In this document: positions 24,908-33,144 of the stretch, one piece after another
Position numbering within the stretch: the stretch's first letter is position 1
How the letters are laid out: each line of letters starts with the position of its first letter
Source of the DNA: SAR324 cluster bacterium
GTDB taxonomy: Bacteria > SAR324 > XYD2-FULL-50-16
Length of the DNA: 64,000 nucleotides
Reading direction: 5' to 3'
Assembly (NCBI GenBank): GCA_028282885.1
Contig: JANQGX010000090.1
Coordinates: 79,882 to 143,881, forward strand
The notes under the pieces: generated by a model
What the model saw: only the letters and a program-made list of their open reading frames with translations
What the model was told of the DNA's origin: nothing
Database searches by the model: none
Position numbers and translations under genes: made by a program

Positions 24908-26443
24908 ATGATTGATGAGAATCGATTTTTCCGGGAGGCCACCCTGGCTATCTGCAGCAGCCTGGACATTAAAACAGCTCTTTGGCGTTGCTGCCGTTTG
25001 ATAGCACAACACCTGCCGGTCAGCGAGATCTACATGAACCTCTATGAGCCAAGGCTGAACGGATTGCGTTACATTGCGAAAGCGGATGCCGCAGGAGGGC
25101 GGCAGATGGATAAAACCATCAAGCTTCCCGGGGATGTGATCAGAAGCATTGAGAGCGGGCAGCGAATGAAGGATCAAAGGATTATCAACAATCCGGACGA
25201 GGATGTCGTGGGTAGTATCATTACCCGGGAACTTGGACTTCGGGGGTGTTCTTTTATTGCGTTGCGTCTTTATATCGAAGGCAGGCGTCTGGGAGTGATC
25301 GATTTTTTTGCATCTGACAAAAACCGGTTCAATGAGACCCATTTGCACCTTCTTTCTCTCCTGCGAGAGCCCTTTGCCATTGCCATGGCTAACGCTTTGC
25401 AGCATCAGGACCTGGTCCAGCTTAAAGAGGAGCTGCTTTCAGATAACCGCTACCTGAACAATGCCCTGATTTCGAGGTCCGGCGATGAAGTGATTGGAGA
25501 GGAACAGGGTCTCAAGGAGGTGACAGACAAAGTGGAGCAGATTGCTCACCTGAAGAATACGGTTCTGCTTCTCGGCGAAACCGGAGTTGGGAAGGAGGTC
25601 ATTGCCAATGCCATTCACAGGAAATCCCCCCGCCATCGTGAACCTTTTATTAAGGTGAATTGCGGGGCCATTCCGGAGCAACTGATCGATAGCGAATTGT
25701 TTGGTCATGAGAAGGGAGCTTTCACAGGCGCTCTTACTCAAAAACGGGGATTGTTTGAACGAGCAAATAAGGGAACGATTTTTCTGGATGAGATAGGAGA
25801 ATTGCCGCCCTGGGCGCAGATTCGGTTGCTGAGGGTACTGCAAACCCAGGAAATTGAACGAGTGGGAGGGTCTCCGCCAATCCAACTCGATATCAGGGTC
25901 ATTGCCGCAACCCATCGTGATCTGGCTAAAATGGTTGCGGAAGGAAGTTTTCGTGAAGATCTCTGGTTTCGCATCAATGCTTTTCCTATTCAAATCCCTT
26001 CTCTTCGTCATCGTATTCAGGATATCCCGCTGTTGGTTGATTTTTTTATCCGGAAGAAGTCAGAAGAGTTGGGAATACACAAGTTTCCGCAAATAACCAA
26101 AGAGACTATGCGGGAACTTGTCAACCACGAATGGCCGGGTAATGTGAGGGAGTTGGAGAATGTTGTTGAACGTGCATTGATTCAGCATCGACAGGGTCCG
26201 CTGTCATTTGATGGTGTCACCGAAACAAGACCGGCTAACGGCCCCTCCATTCCGGTTGAAAAGACAACCACGCCGGCATCCCTGGATGAAATTATCAAAA
26301 AACATATCCTGGATGTCTTATATCTGACCAAAGGGCGAATAAGTGGTCCACAAGGAGCTGCTGCTGTTTTAAAAATGCATCACAATACCCTTAGAAACCG
26401 GATGGAGAGGATGGGTATCGAGTTTAGCGGCAGAAAAAGATAA
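24908..26443 (+). CDS. Sigma-54-dependent enhancer-binding regulator with N-terminal GAF domain
   Basis: 511 residues. Residues ~10-165 form a GAF-like sensory domain (RDxGCSFIALRLYIEGRRLGV region). The AAA+ domain has Walker A GETGVGKE (223-230), the sigma-54 contact loop GAFTGA (270-275), Walker B IFLDEIGE (291-298) and the arginine-finger/sensor region FREDLWFRINAFPI. The C-terminal Fis-type helix-turn-helix (about 468-508) ends with MHHNTLRNRMERMGI. There is no receiver domain, so a small ligand, or loss of one, rather than phosphorylation should control it; NorR/FhlA-type relatives work this way. It diverges from the transhydroxylase-like operon, its probable target. The ribosome site before ATG 24908 is weak. 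Confidence 0.93.
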   Translation: MIDENRFFREATLAICSSLDIKTALWRCCRLIAQHLPVSEIYMNLYEPRLNGLRYIAKADAAGGRQMDKTIKLPGDVIRSIESGQRMKDQRIINNPDEDVVGSIITRELGLRGCSFIALRLYIEGRRLGVIDFFASDKNRFNETHLHLLSLLREPFAIAMANALQHQDLVQLKEELLSDNRYLNNALISRSGDEVIGEEQGLKEVTDKVEQIAHLKNTVLLLGETGVGKEVIANAIHRKSPRHREPFIKVNCGAIPEQLIDSELFGHEKGAFTGALTQKRGLFERANKGTIFLDEIGELPPWAQIRLLRVLQTQEIERVGGSPPIQLDIRVIAATHRDLAKMVAEGSFREDLWFRINAFPIQIPSLRHRIQDIPLLVDFFIRKKSEELGIHKFPQITKETMRELVNHEWPGNVRELENVVERALIQHRQGPLSFDGVTETRPANGPSIPVEKTTTPASLDEIIKKHILDVLYLTKGRISGPQGAAAVLKMHHNTLRNRMERMGIEFSGRKR

Positions 26444-26527
26444 TGATGATTGGTGATCCGTGCCTGCAGGTCGTCCAAACAAAGGTTTTTGGTTACACCA
26501 TCACAAGAATTCCTTTTGCCACCAACT

Positions 26528-26869
26528 TCATTCCACATCAAACCGTTGTTCGCAGAAGACTTCCACCATTAAACAATCCTCCAGTGCTTTACCTTGATGG
26601 ACAATCCCACCGGGTACAAACCATGAATCTCCCCGGGAGACGGTTATCGTGTCTCTATCTATCCGTATGGACATTTTCCCTTTAATCAATGTTGCCCAGG
26701 AGTCATCATGAGAGTGGGGGGGAACACCGTTTCCTTTTGAAATCTTAAAAAAACCGACCTGCCCCTCTTTACCGCTCAAAACATGTAGCTCATCTTGGGA
26801 AGCAGATAGGTCAATTTTGTGAAACCTGTTAATAAAACCCGGAAAATCGTTGATATTTTTTTCTCTCAT
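26528..26869 (-). CDS. Small single-domain cupin protein
   Basis: 113 residues. The cupin motif 1 is PPHSHDDSWATLIKGKMSIRI-like (metal-binding His pair in HSHD). Motif 2 is GDSWFVPGGIVHQ with the third His. Tyr or Glu ligands of motif 1 are replaced by Ser/Trp, so metal binding should be tested. Such proteins may be small-molecule isomerases, dioxygenases or ligand sensors. It is the last gene of the minus-strand catabolic series (135 bp after the kinase-like gene), convergent with the sigma-54 regulator. The reaction is unknown. Confidence 0.85.
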   Translation of the reverse strand: MREKNINDFPGFINRFHKIDLSASQDELHVLSGKEGQVGFFKISKGNGVPPHSHDDSWATLIKGKMSIRIDRDTITVSRGDSWFVPGGIVHQGKALEDCLMVEVFCEQRFDVE

Positions 26870-27004
26870 TGGAATTTTTGATGTTGATACATGTAGGTCC
26901 GGTTTGATTATCCGGAGTCAAATAGTCCCGACGAAGATGCTTTGCCCAATTTCGATAGAGGGCTTTAACGCATACCGGATATGGAACACTGAATGTAAGG
27001 TTGG

Positions 27005-27823
27005 TTATAAAGTTTCGTCGGTCTGGATAAAAATATTGTCTTCAACGTCCGATACCTCGGGTGTCGATTTTACTATCTGAATTATCATTTGTCTTTCTTC
27101 ATCACTCAGGGCCATTCCGTCCACGGCGACAATTCCCTGCTCTTTGACACTTATAAAGACGGTTCTTGCTGAAATGTCATGTTCGATCAGTCTGGCGTGA
27201 ATCAATCTCTCCAGGGATCTTCTGTTCATTGTCTTCAGGGCAGACAGGCTGCATGCCTTGATCTCTTCCGACTGTGCCAGACTCACTATCTGTTTGGCGG
27301 CCTGGGCGTAACCGATCTTTTCCGTATTTAGAATCAGGTCATAAAGCTTAGGATCGTTAAAATCCATGTGATAGGAAAACTTGAAAAATCCCTTCAATTC
27401 CTCATCTTTGATTCGGATAATCCGTTCAGCGCCTTCTTCACTGATTTTTTTCTTTTCCATCACATGCTTTACCCGGGCTTCATGCGGTGAAAAAAGGCGC
27501 ACATGCAGCGCACAACTGAAGTCTTTTAACAGGATTTGGCTGCCATGTCCGATAATAATCCCGCTACCCTGGCGGGCAATTTTATAGACAACGGCCTGCA
27601 AAACATCATTATAGACTTCCGGATTTTTTCCCAGCAGTCGTTCAAAAAAGCCGGGAGATTTCTGTCTGAGTCCCAGCAAATCATCCGCATCGATATTCAT
27701 TTCGATGGCGGTTTCAATCAGTTTTTTATCGCTGTACAGTTCCAGGCCTAGTTCCTCTGCCACCATTCTCGCAGCCTGCTTTGAACCCGTGCCGTATTCT
27801 TTTGAAATCGTGATTAGCGCCAT
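27005..27823 (-). CDS. Cytidylate-kinase-like protein with C-terminal BON domain
   Basis: 272 residues. Residues 1-~195 match the cytidylate-kinase-like family: an N-terminal nucleotide-binding loop ISKEYGTGSKQAA, then YSDKKLIE, GSGIIIGHGSQILL, VRLFSPHEARVKHV and a LID-like region. The loop differs from a standard GxxGxGK P-loop, as in this family generally. Residues ~205-268 form a BON-like domain (RLIHARLIEHDISARTVFIS, VDGMALSDEERQMI), usually linked to membrane or ligand binding. It lies 55 bp after the aldehyde oxidoreductase gene. A regulatory role is as likely as nucleotide phosphorylation. No signal peptide is seen. Confidence 0.8.
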   Translation of the reverse strand: MALITISKEYGTGSKQAARMVAEELGLELYSDKKLIETAIEMNIDADDLLGLRQKSPGFFERLLGKNPEVYNDVLQAVVYKIARQGSGIIIGHGSQILLKDFSCALHVRLFSPHEARVKHVMEKKKISEEGAERIIRIKDEELKGFFKFSYHMDFNDPKLYDLILNTEKIGYAQAAKQIVSLAQSEEIKACSLSALKTMNRRSLERLIHARLIEHDISARTVFISVKEQGIVAVDGMALSDEERQMIIQIVKSTPEVSDVEDNIFIQTDETL

Positions 27824-27878
27824 TATTTCTCCTTGTCTGTTCCAAGATTCTGACGAGTGTAACCAGGAGTTTTGGATA

Positions 27879-29756
27879 TTATATTTCCAGCTCGAAACCT
27901 TTCACTTCGAGCTCTTCCAATGTGGCCTGATTGGATTTCCCGGTTTCGGGGTCCCACTGTAACTCTTTGAAAAACGCTTTTTTAACTTCGTTGAAATCAA
28001 CCTGTTGTCCTGCTCCTGGCCCCACCCTGAGAGCTTCTTCAAACCGTTTTGGCAGTTTAAAGGTATCCGGTTTGATTCCCTCTCGCGCATTGAAAGCCTG
28101 CCGGATATTCAGTATCCGTCTTCCTGTTTTCAAGCCTTCTTCCCAGTCCATATTCCATCCGGTAATAGGCCCCAGTAGTTCCACAACCGGTATTGGCAAC
28201 TGAATGGCGAACAGTGCACACATGCCCCCGGAGCTAAGCAACTGAAAATAGGCGGAACCATTAGCATACAGGGGGCCCTTCTTTTCGTAATCTCCGTACA
28301 CCTCTAACCCGGGGGACTTGAGAAGGGGGTGATCCCCGATATCCATGCCATTTTCCAACAGCTCTGATCCTTGGGATCCCATATGATGTCCGGGTTCCGG
28401 ATCACAGATATAATTGGCACCCAGCGCGGGAGACATTCTCGGATCGTGAAAAGCCAGCCTGTGGCCTCCCACGTGCATGGCAAATTCTTCCGAACCTCGG
28501 CCAATCTCCTCCGATGCTTTTTTGACACCTTCTGCAAGGAGCTTCCCAATATCTTCTTGTCGGGCGATTTTTTCGGTCATTCTGACAACGGTTTCCCCAT
28601 CGCCCCAACGCAATTTCAAACCACCCGTATCTTTTATATTGATAAAACCCTTTTCAAAACACTCGATGGCAAAGGCAATTGCCCCTCCTGTTGAAATAGA
28701 ATCGATGCCATATAGATTACAGATTTCATTGGCTTTTATCACTGCCTTAAGGTTGTCATTCAGGTTCAGGGTTCCCATACCGGCCAGTGTCTCATATTCC
28801 GGTCGATGAACTTCACCTGTTGTCCGATAGGGATCTTCATTAACGTTAATCAAGGCACCACAGCGGATTGTGCAAGCATGACAACCGTATTTCTTCAGCT
28901 TAAACCGATCCATATTTGCCGCATCCAGATTCTGACAGGTGGGCATGGAATCCTTTCCGGTGCTGGCCCAGTTCCTGGTAGGACAGTCACCGATGGACAC
29001 AAGAAAGCTTGTTCCGCCGCCGGTCCCCGCTTCGGAAAGTCCCTTGTGAAACTGGCTCTCCCTGAGGCTTTGTTGGAAGGTTTTTACAACCGCATTCAGT
29101 TTCGCCGGATTTGCAGCCTCCAGTTTTTTAGTTCGAGTACTACGAACCACGACCGCCTTCAGCTTTTTTGAGCCCATCACAGCCCCAACTCCGGCTCGGG
29201 ATGCGATTCTTCCCTTTTCATTGACAATACCTGAAACCAGGGCCAGGTTTTCTCCGGCAGGACCGATGCAGGCAATTCGGCAACTCTTTTCATCCAATTC
29301 CTGTTTGATCAGATCATCAGTCTCGTTGGTATTCTTTCCCCAGAGATGATCGGCTGGAAGGATGGAAATTGTGTCATCGAAAATGGTCACGTAAACAGGA
29401 CCGTCGGAAATGCCTGAGAAAAAAACAGCATCAAAGCCACATCTTTTCAGCTCGGGGCCCCAGAAACCGCCGGAGTTTGCATCAGCGCATCCTCCTGTTA
29501 CCGGTGATTTGGCCACTACCGTGAATCGGCCGCCACCCGGAATCCCGGTACCTGTCAGGGGACCCGTGACAAATCCCAGAAGATTTTGATCTCCAAACGG
29601 ATCCGCATGTTTCGGCACATGATCGTACACAATTTTGGATCCCAATCCGGCGCCACCCAGGAACTTTCTGTAAAGTTCTTCAGGTGGCACGATCTCATTG
29701 ACGGTCTTTCTCGTTAGATCGATAAAAAGAATTTTACCGGCATACCCAAAAACCAT
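27879..29756 (-). CDS. Aldehyde:ferredoxin oxidoreductase family (tungsten/molybdenum bis-pterin) enzyme
   Basis: 625 residues, standard AOR length. The [4Fe-4S] ligands are Cys292, Cys295, Cys299 (CHACTIRC) and the distal Cys513 (SGGMCALF). N-terminal motifs YAGKILFIDLT, FLGGAGLGSKI, GPLTGTGIPGGGRF and the pterin-binding segment RAGVGAVMGSKKLKA are all present. Family enzymes oxidise aldehydes to acids with ferredoxin, or run the reverse. The gene follows the ThDP enzyme by 46 bp. An aldehyde made by 2-oxoacid decarboxylation would therefore be the natural substrate (inference). Benzoyl-CoA-reductase-type BamB proteins also belong to this superfamily, but no partner bam genes are here. Confidence 0.93.
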   Translation of the reverse strand: MVFGYAGKILFIDLTRKTVNEIVPPEELYRKFLGGAGLGSKIVYDHVPKHADPFGDQNLLGFVTGPLTGTGIPGGGRFTVVAKSPVTGGCADANSGGFWGPELKRCGFDAVFFSGISDGPVYVTIFDDTISILPADHLWGKNTNETDDLIKQELDEKSCRIACIGPAGENLALVSGIVNEKGRIASRAGVGAVMGSKKLKAVVVRSTRTKKLEAANPAKLNAVVKTFQQSLRESQFHKGLSEAGTGGGTSFLVSIGDCPTRNWASTGKDSMPTCQNLDAANMDRFKLKKYGCHACTIRCGALINVNEDPYRTTGEVHRPEYETLAGMGTLNLNDNLKAVIKANEICNLYGIDSISTGGAIAFAIECFEKGFINIKDTGGLKLRWGDGETVVRMTEKIARQEDIGKLLAEGVKKASEEIGRGSEEFAMHVGGHRLAFHDPRMSPALGANYICDPEPGHHMGSQGSELLENGMDIGDHPLLKSPGLEVYGDYEKKGPLYANGSAYFQLLSSGGMCALFAIQLPIPVVELLGPITGWNMDWEEGLKTGRRILNIRQAFNAREGIKPDTFKLPKRFEEALRVGPGAGQQVDFNEVKKAFFKELQWDPETGKSNQATLEELEVKGFELEI

Positions 29757-29802
29757 ATTCAGCCCCTGTAAATCAGATTTGAGTAAATGAAAACAAGCAC
29801 CT

Positions 29803-31473
29803 TTATTTGGGCGGATTCTCTACCAACACCTCCACGAGCGTCGGTTTGTTGGATTTGAAAGCTGCTTCAAATGTCGGAACCAGTTCTTCCGGTTTTCTCG
29901 CTTTTTTCCCTTCTACCCCCATGGATTCGGCAAGTTTGCAGAAGTCTATTACCGGATTCTCCAGTTCCATACCATCGTATTTCTCATTGAGAGGGTAATC
30001 TCCGAGTACAATCTTTCGAGTCAGTTTCACCTGCCGATAGGTAGCGTTATTGGTGATAATGAAGGTGACAGGCAGGTTATATCGAGCAGCGGTCCACAGG
30101 GCTTGCATGTTCCAAGCGGCACTTCCATCGCCGGAGACTGCAACCACATTCTTGCCAGGTGCTCCCAGCTTAACGCCAAGCGCCATTGAAAGCCCCGAGC
30201 CGATGCTTCCGCCTTTGCGGGAACGAATAAAAGAACCGGGTTCTGTCAGGTTCAAAATCCGTCTGAGCATAGCTGATGATGACCAGCAGTCATCAACAAT
30301 TATGGTGTCGGGCAAAATTGTATTTTTCAGGTCGGACATCAGGCGGGAGATTGCAATGGGTTGACTGTCTTTTTCCGCATTGATTTGTTCTTCAAGAGCG
30401 GCAGTCATCCCGGTTTTTTCATCACTAATCTCTTTTCGCCTTGACGTCGCAGATTCCTTTGCATCAGTCGGCAATTCAGAGTCGAGCAGACCGTTCAATT
30501 CGCCAAGCGCTGATTTGATATCCCCGAGAATCCCGCAATCGACCGGAAAATTCTTGCCAATCTCCCAAGGATTTTCATCGAATTGAATGATTTTTAGCTG
30601 TTCCGGTAAGGTTGGTTCAGGATTAAAGAAACCCTGACCGAACATGGGCGCTCCAATGCTGATCAATAAATCCGTGTTCTCAAGAACCGCCTTTGCCGGA
30701 GGACTTGTTGGATCCAAGTCCCACAGGTATTGGGGGTGAGTTACAGGGAAATTCACATCGGACATCCAACCCTGGTAAACCCGTGCTCCGATGAGTTCGG
30801 CAAATCGAACAGCCTCATCCTGGGCATTGCACCTGGCTACGCCGCTTTCAACCAGAATCACGGGATTTTTGGCGTTTTTTATCAGATCAAAGGCTTGCCG
30901 AATGGCTTGAGCGTCGGGTCGAAGGTGTGGATAGACCTTTGTATTTGGTTTTTGCGTGTATTCAATTTCTTCAGTCAGGATATCATACGGAATTGAAACG
31001 AGAACCGGACCGGTCGGATATTGTTGGGCCAGTTTGAAGGCCCTTTGCATTGCTACCGGGATATCTTCTGCAAGGGTGATCTCCGTGCCCCACTTCAAGT
31101 ATGGCTGAGCCGTTGCAACAATGTCACCGGACAGATGCGGATCATGCTGCAGCAGTTGAGTGACTTGCTGGCCGGCAGTGATCACAAGCGGTACATTTCC
31201 GGCATAGGCATTGTAAAGCATAGGCAATGCAGCCGCTACCCCGGGTCCGGTGTGAAGATTCAGGAATCCGGGTTTACCGGATGCGCGTGCATAACCCTCG
31301 GCCATCCCGGCACTCACAATCTCATTCAGGCTTAAAATATACTCGATTCCTTCAGTCTCTTCCAACGCGTCCATAAACTCTATTTCGGTTGCACCCGGAA
31401 TTCCGAAAACGTATTCAACATTCTCGGAATGCAACAAATCCATCAGTACGTTCTTTCCTTTCATCAGTGCCAT
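29803..31473 (-). CDS. ThDP-dependent enzyme, acetolactate synthase/benzoylformate decarboxylase-like
   Basis: 556 residues with the three-domain layout of the family. The catalytic glutamate is Glu51 (LSLNEIVSAGMAEGYA). His74 in HTGPGV occupies the place of a benzoylformate-decarboxylase active-site His. The ThDP/Mg motif runs from GDGSAAWN (448) to TNN (476). There is no FAD-site signature that would mark a true acetolactate synthase, and no small regulatory subunit follows. It probably decarboxylates a 2-oxoacid to an aldehyde for the AOR encoded 46 bp downstream, or joins such units. No signal peptide; cytoplasmic. The exact 2-oxoacid is unknown. Confidence 0.88.
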   Translation of the reverse strand: MALMKGKNVLMDLLHSENVEYVFGIPGATEIEFMDALEETEGIEYILSLNEIVSAGMAEGYARASGKPGFLNLHTGPGVAAALPMLYNAYAGNVPLVITAGQQVTQLLQHDPHLSGDIVATAQPYLKWGTEITLAEDIPVAMQRAFKLAQQYPTGPVLVSIPYDILTEEIEYTQKPNTKVYPHLRPDAQAIRQAFDLIKNAKNPVILVESGVARCNAQDEAVRFAELIGARVYQGWMSDVNFPVTHPQYLWDLDPTSPPAKAVLENTDLLISIGAPMFGQGFFNPEPTLPEQLKIIQFDENPWEIGKNFPVDCGILGDIKSALGELNGLLDSELPTDAKESATSRRKEISDEKTGMTAALEEQINAEKDSQPIAISRLMSDLKNTILPDTIIVDDCWSSSAMLRRILNLTEPGSFIRSRKGGSIGSGLSMALGVKLGAPGKNVVAVSGDGSAAWNMQALWTAARYNLPVTFIITNNATYRQVKLTRKIVLGDYPLNEKYDGMELENPVIDFCKLAESMGVEGKKARKPEELVPTFEAAFKSNKPTLVEVLVENPPK

Positions 31474-31571
31474 TTTTTGTTGAACTCCATAATTATCTCA
31501 TTTGATTTAAGATTTATTTGTTCCGTCCGGAGTATGGTTAAAATCCTTTGAACCGAATATCCGGAAAGCCG

Positions 31572-33005
31572 TCAAGGTTCATCGGTATCAACCACACAGT
31601 TTTGTGAAGGTCCGAATCCTGTGGCTTCAGAAATCTCGATCACACCTTGTTCCTCCTTATATTCAAATCCCGGAACCCTGTACCTGCTGATGTCAATTCG
31701 GTTAACCGCAATCTCCTTCGGTTGTTCCATTTGCGGAATCCATTCATAAGGAACCCTATATGCCCGGTAAATATCGTTGGAAGTGCCTTTTTCGCCAAAA
31801 TAGGGGCTTATATATTCCCAGACAATCTCATGATCAGCGGTTACTTCGAATACTCTGCCGTTGGAACCTTCCGTGATCAGGGTGTTTCCGTTGACCAAGC
31901 GTTGAGCTGAACTCACCAGGGGGGAATAGAAATAAGTGTTATTCATTCTGGGTTGCACATTGGCGTCCAGGTAGGAATACTGCCAGACAACTTCCAGGGT
32001 AACAGGATTGAATTCGAGAATTCGTGAATAATCCCTTAAAGCATTATTATAACCGTTGAATGATCCGGGATTAGGAGCCCCATATCCTGCGAATCCGCCA
32101 TTGTCGAAAACCAGAATATTGCCTTCTCCCGGCAGTCCCCTGGGGATCATATGAGCATGGTGCTGACCTATAATCCAACCCATTTTACGCAGCTCCTTCG
32201 AATGGCTGTAGTCAGGACCTATCTGCCAGACGATATTGCCGCTTTCTTTATCAATAATAGCGATGATATTCGCTTGTCGTCCATCCCAGATAATATTGTC
32301 CGGGTGAAACCGTTTGTCCCCATCGTCATACCACCTGTTGGGCCCCAGGGTTGACATGGAGTTAATGTGCATCCAATCTCCCCGTTCACCTTTACCGATC
32401 ACCATGTGGGGATATCTATAGAGAGCGTTTTTTGCTTCTTCGCTGAACCCGAACGCATCAAAATGGTCGCTACACTGCCATTCCCAGGTAATGTCTCCAT
32501 CCCAGGTGACTTCGTAAATAACATCATCAAGCAGAGGTTTTCCGCTGATGTTTGGATCGACGATATCCTTGTGGGCCAGGATCAGGGTGTTCCCTTTATC
32601 GGTTAAAGGATCCATACCTGGTGCGTAATATCCGACAGGGTTCCCTTCACGTTGATAGTCGTGGTGCTGTCGGGCCATCCACATAGGGTCTTTGCCGGGA
32701 TCTTCAATAAATTCGTATTGATCGAATTTCCAGACAATGTTTCCCTCCCAGTCAAGCTGGACCAGATCGGTTTGGTCCTGATGACCGAATTTCTTGTCTC
32801 TGACTCCCAGACTTCCCATGACAAAACCGCCTGGAAGCAGCTTTGGCGGAAATCCCTGAAGTCCTTTCCAGAGACGAACGACATTCCCGTTCATGTCAAC
32901 CACGGAAATGCCTGTTTGCTTTGCCGGATAAACCGTAAAGCCATTGCAGCATTTGTCCGGGTTGTAAATAGTTGTTCCTGTTGGATAGACATTGGGTGCT
33001 GACAT
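31572..33005 (-). CDS. Arylsulfotransferase (ASST)-family beta-propeller protein, first copy
   Basis: 477 residues. PAPS-independent arylsulfotransferase motifs are present: DWMHINSMS and the downstream WDGRQANIIAIIDK block, and IGQHHAHMIPRGLPGEGNIL with its FDNGG. These should hold the catalytic histidines and arginine. A further HHDYQREG is at about 113. Repeated W-E/W-Q strand ends (GNIVWKFD, GDITWEW, GNIVWQIG, EVVWQYSY) mark the propeller blades. Characterised bacterial AssT moves a sulfate group from one phenol to another in the periplasm. This protein has no signal peptide, so it should act in the cytoplasm. AGGAG stands 5 bases before the ATG. It lies between the transporter and ThDP genes. 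Another group-transfer or lyase role is possible. Confidence 0.85.
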   Translation of the reverse strand: MSAPNVYPTGTTIYNPDKCCNGFTVYPAKQTGISVVDMNGNVVRLWKGLQGFPPKLLPGGFVMGSLGVRDKKFGHQDQTDLVQLDWEGNIVWKFDQYEFIEDPGKDPMWMARQHHDYQREGNPVGYYAPGMDPLTDKGNTLILAHKDIVDPNISGKPLLDDVIYEVTWDGDITWEWQCSDHFDAFGFSEEAKNALYRYPHMVIGKGERGDWMHINSMSTLGPNRWYDDGDKRFHPDNIIWDGRQANIIAIIDKESGNIVWQIGPDYSHSKELRKMGWIIGQHHAHMIPRGLPGEGNILVFDNGGFAGYGAPNPGSFNGYNNALRDYSRILEFNPVTLEVVWQYSYLDANVQPRMNNTYFYSPLVSSAQRLVNGNTLITEGSNGRVFEVTADHEIVWEYISPYFGEKGTSNDIYRAYRVPYEWIPQMEQPKEIAVNRIDISRYRVPGFEYKEEQGVIEISEATGFGPSQNCVVDTDEP

Positions 33006-33144
33006 GATGACTCCTTGATGTATCTGTAAATGAGTAGTTTATTGTCTCTTCATTACGATATTGACTGGCTTTTGCATGAATAACAAAGCGTATGGTAGCT
33101 GGTTCTTCGTTTAATCAGGTATCTGAATCACGGTGTTCCAATTA

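Noticed and set aside
29803..31473. Biosynthetic acetolactate synthase (IlvB)
   Set aside because: No regulatory subunit or branched-chain genes nearby; context is catabolic and the active-site His resembles benzoylformate decarboxylase.
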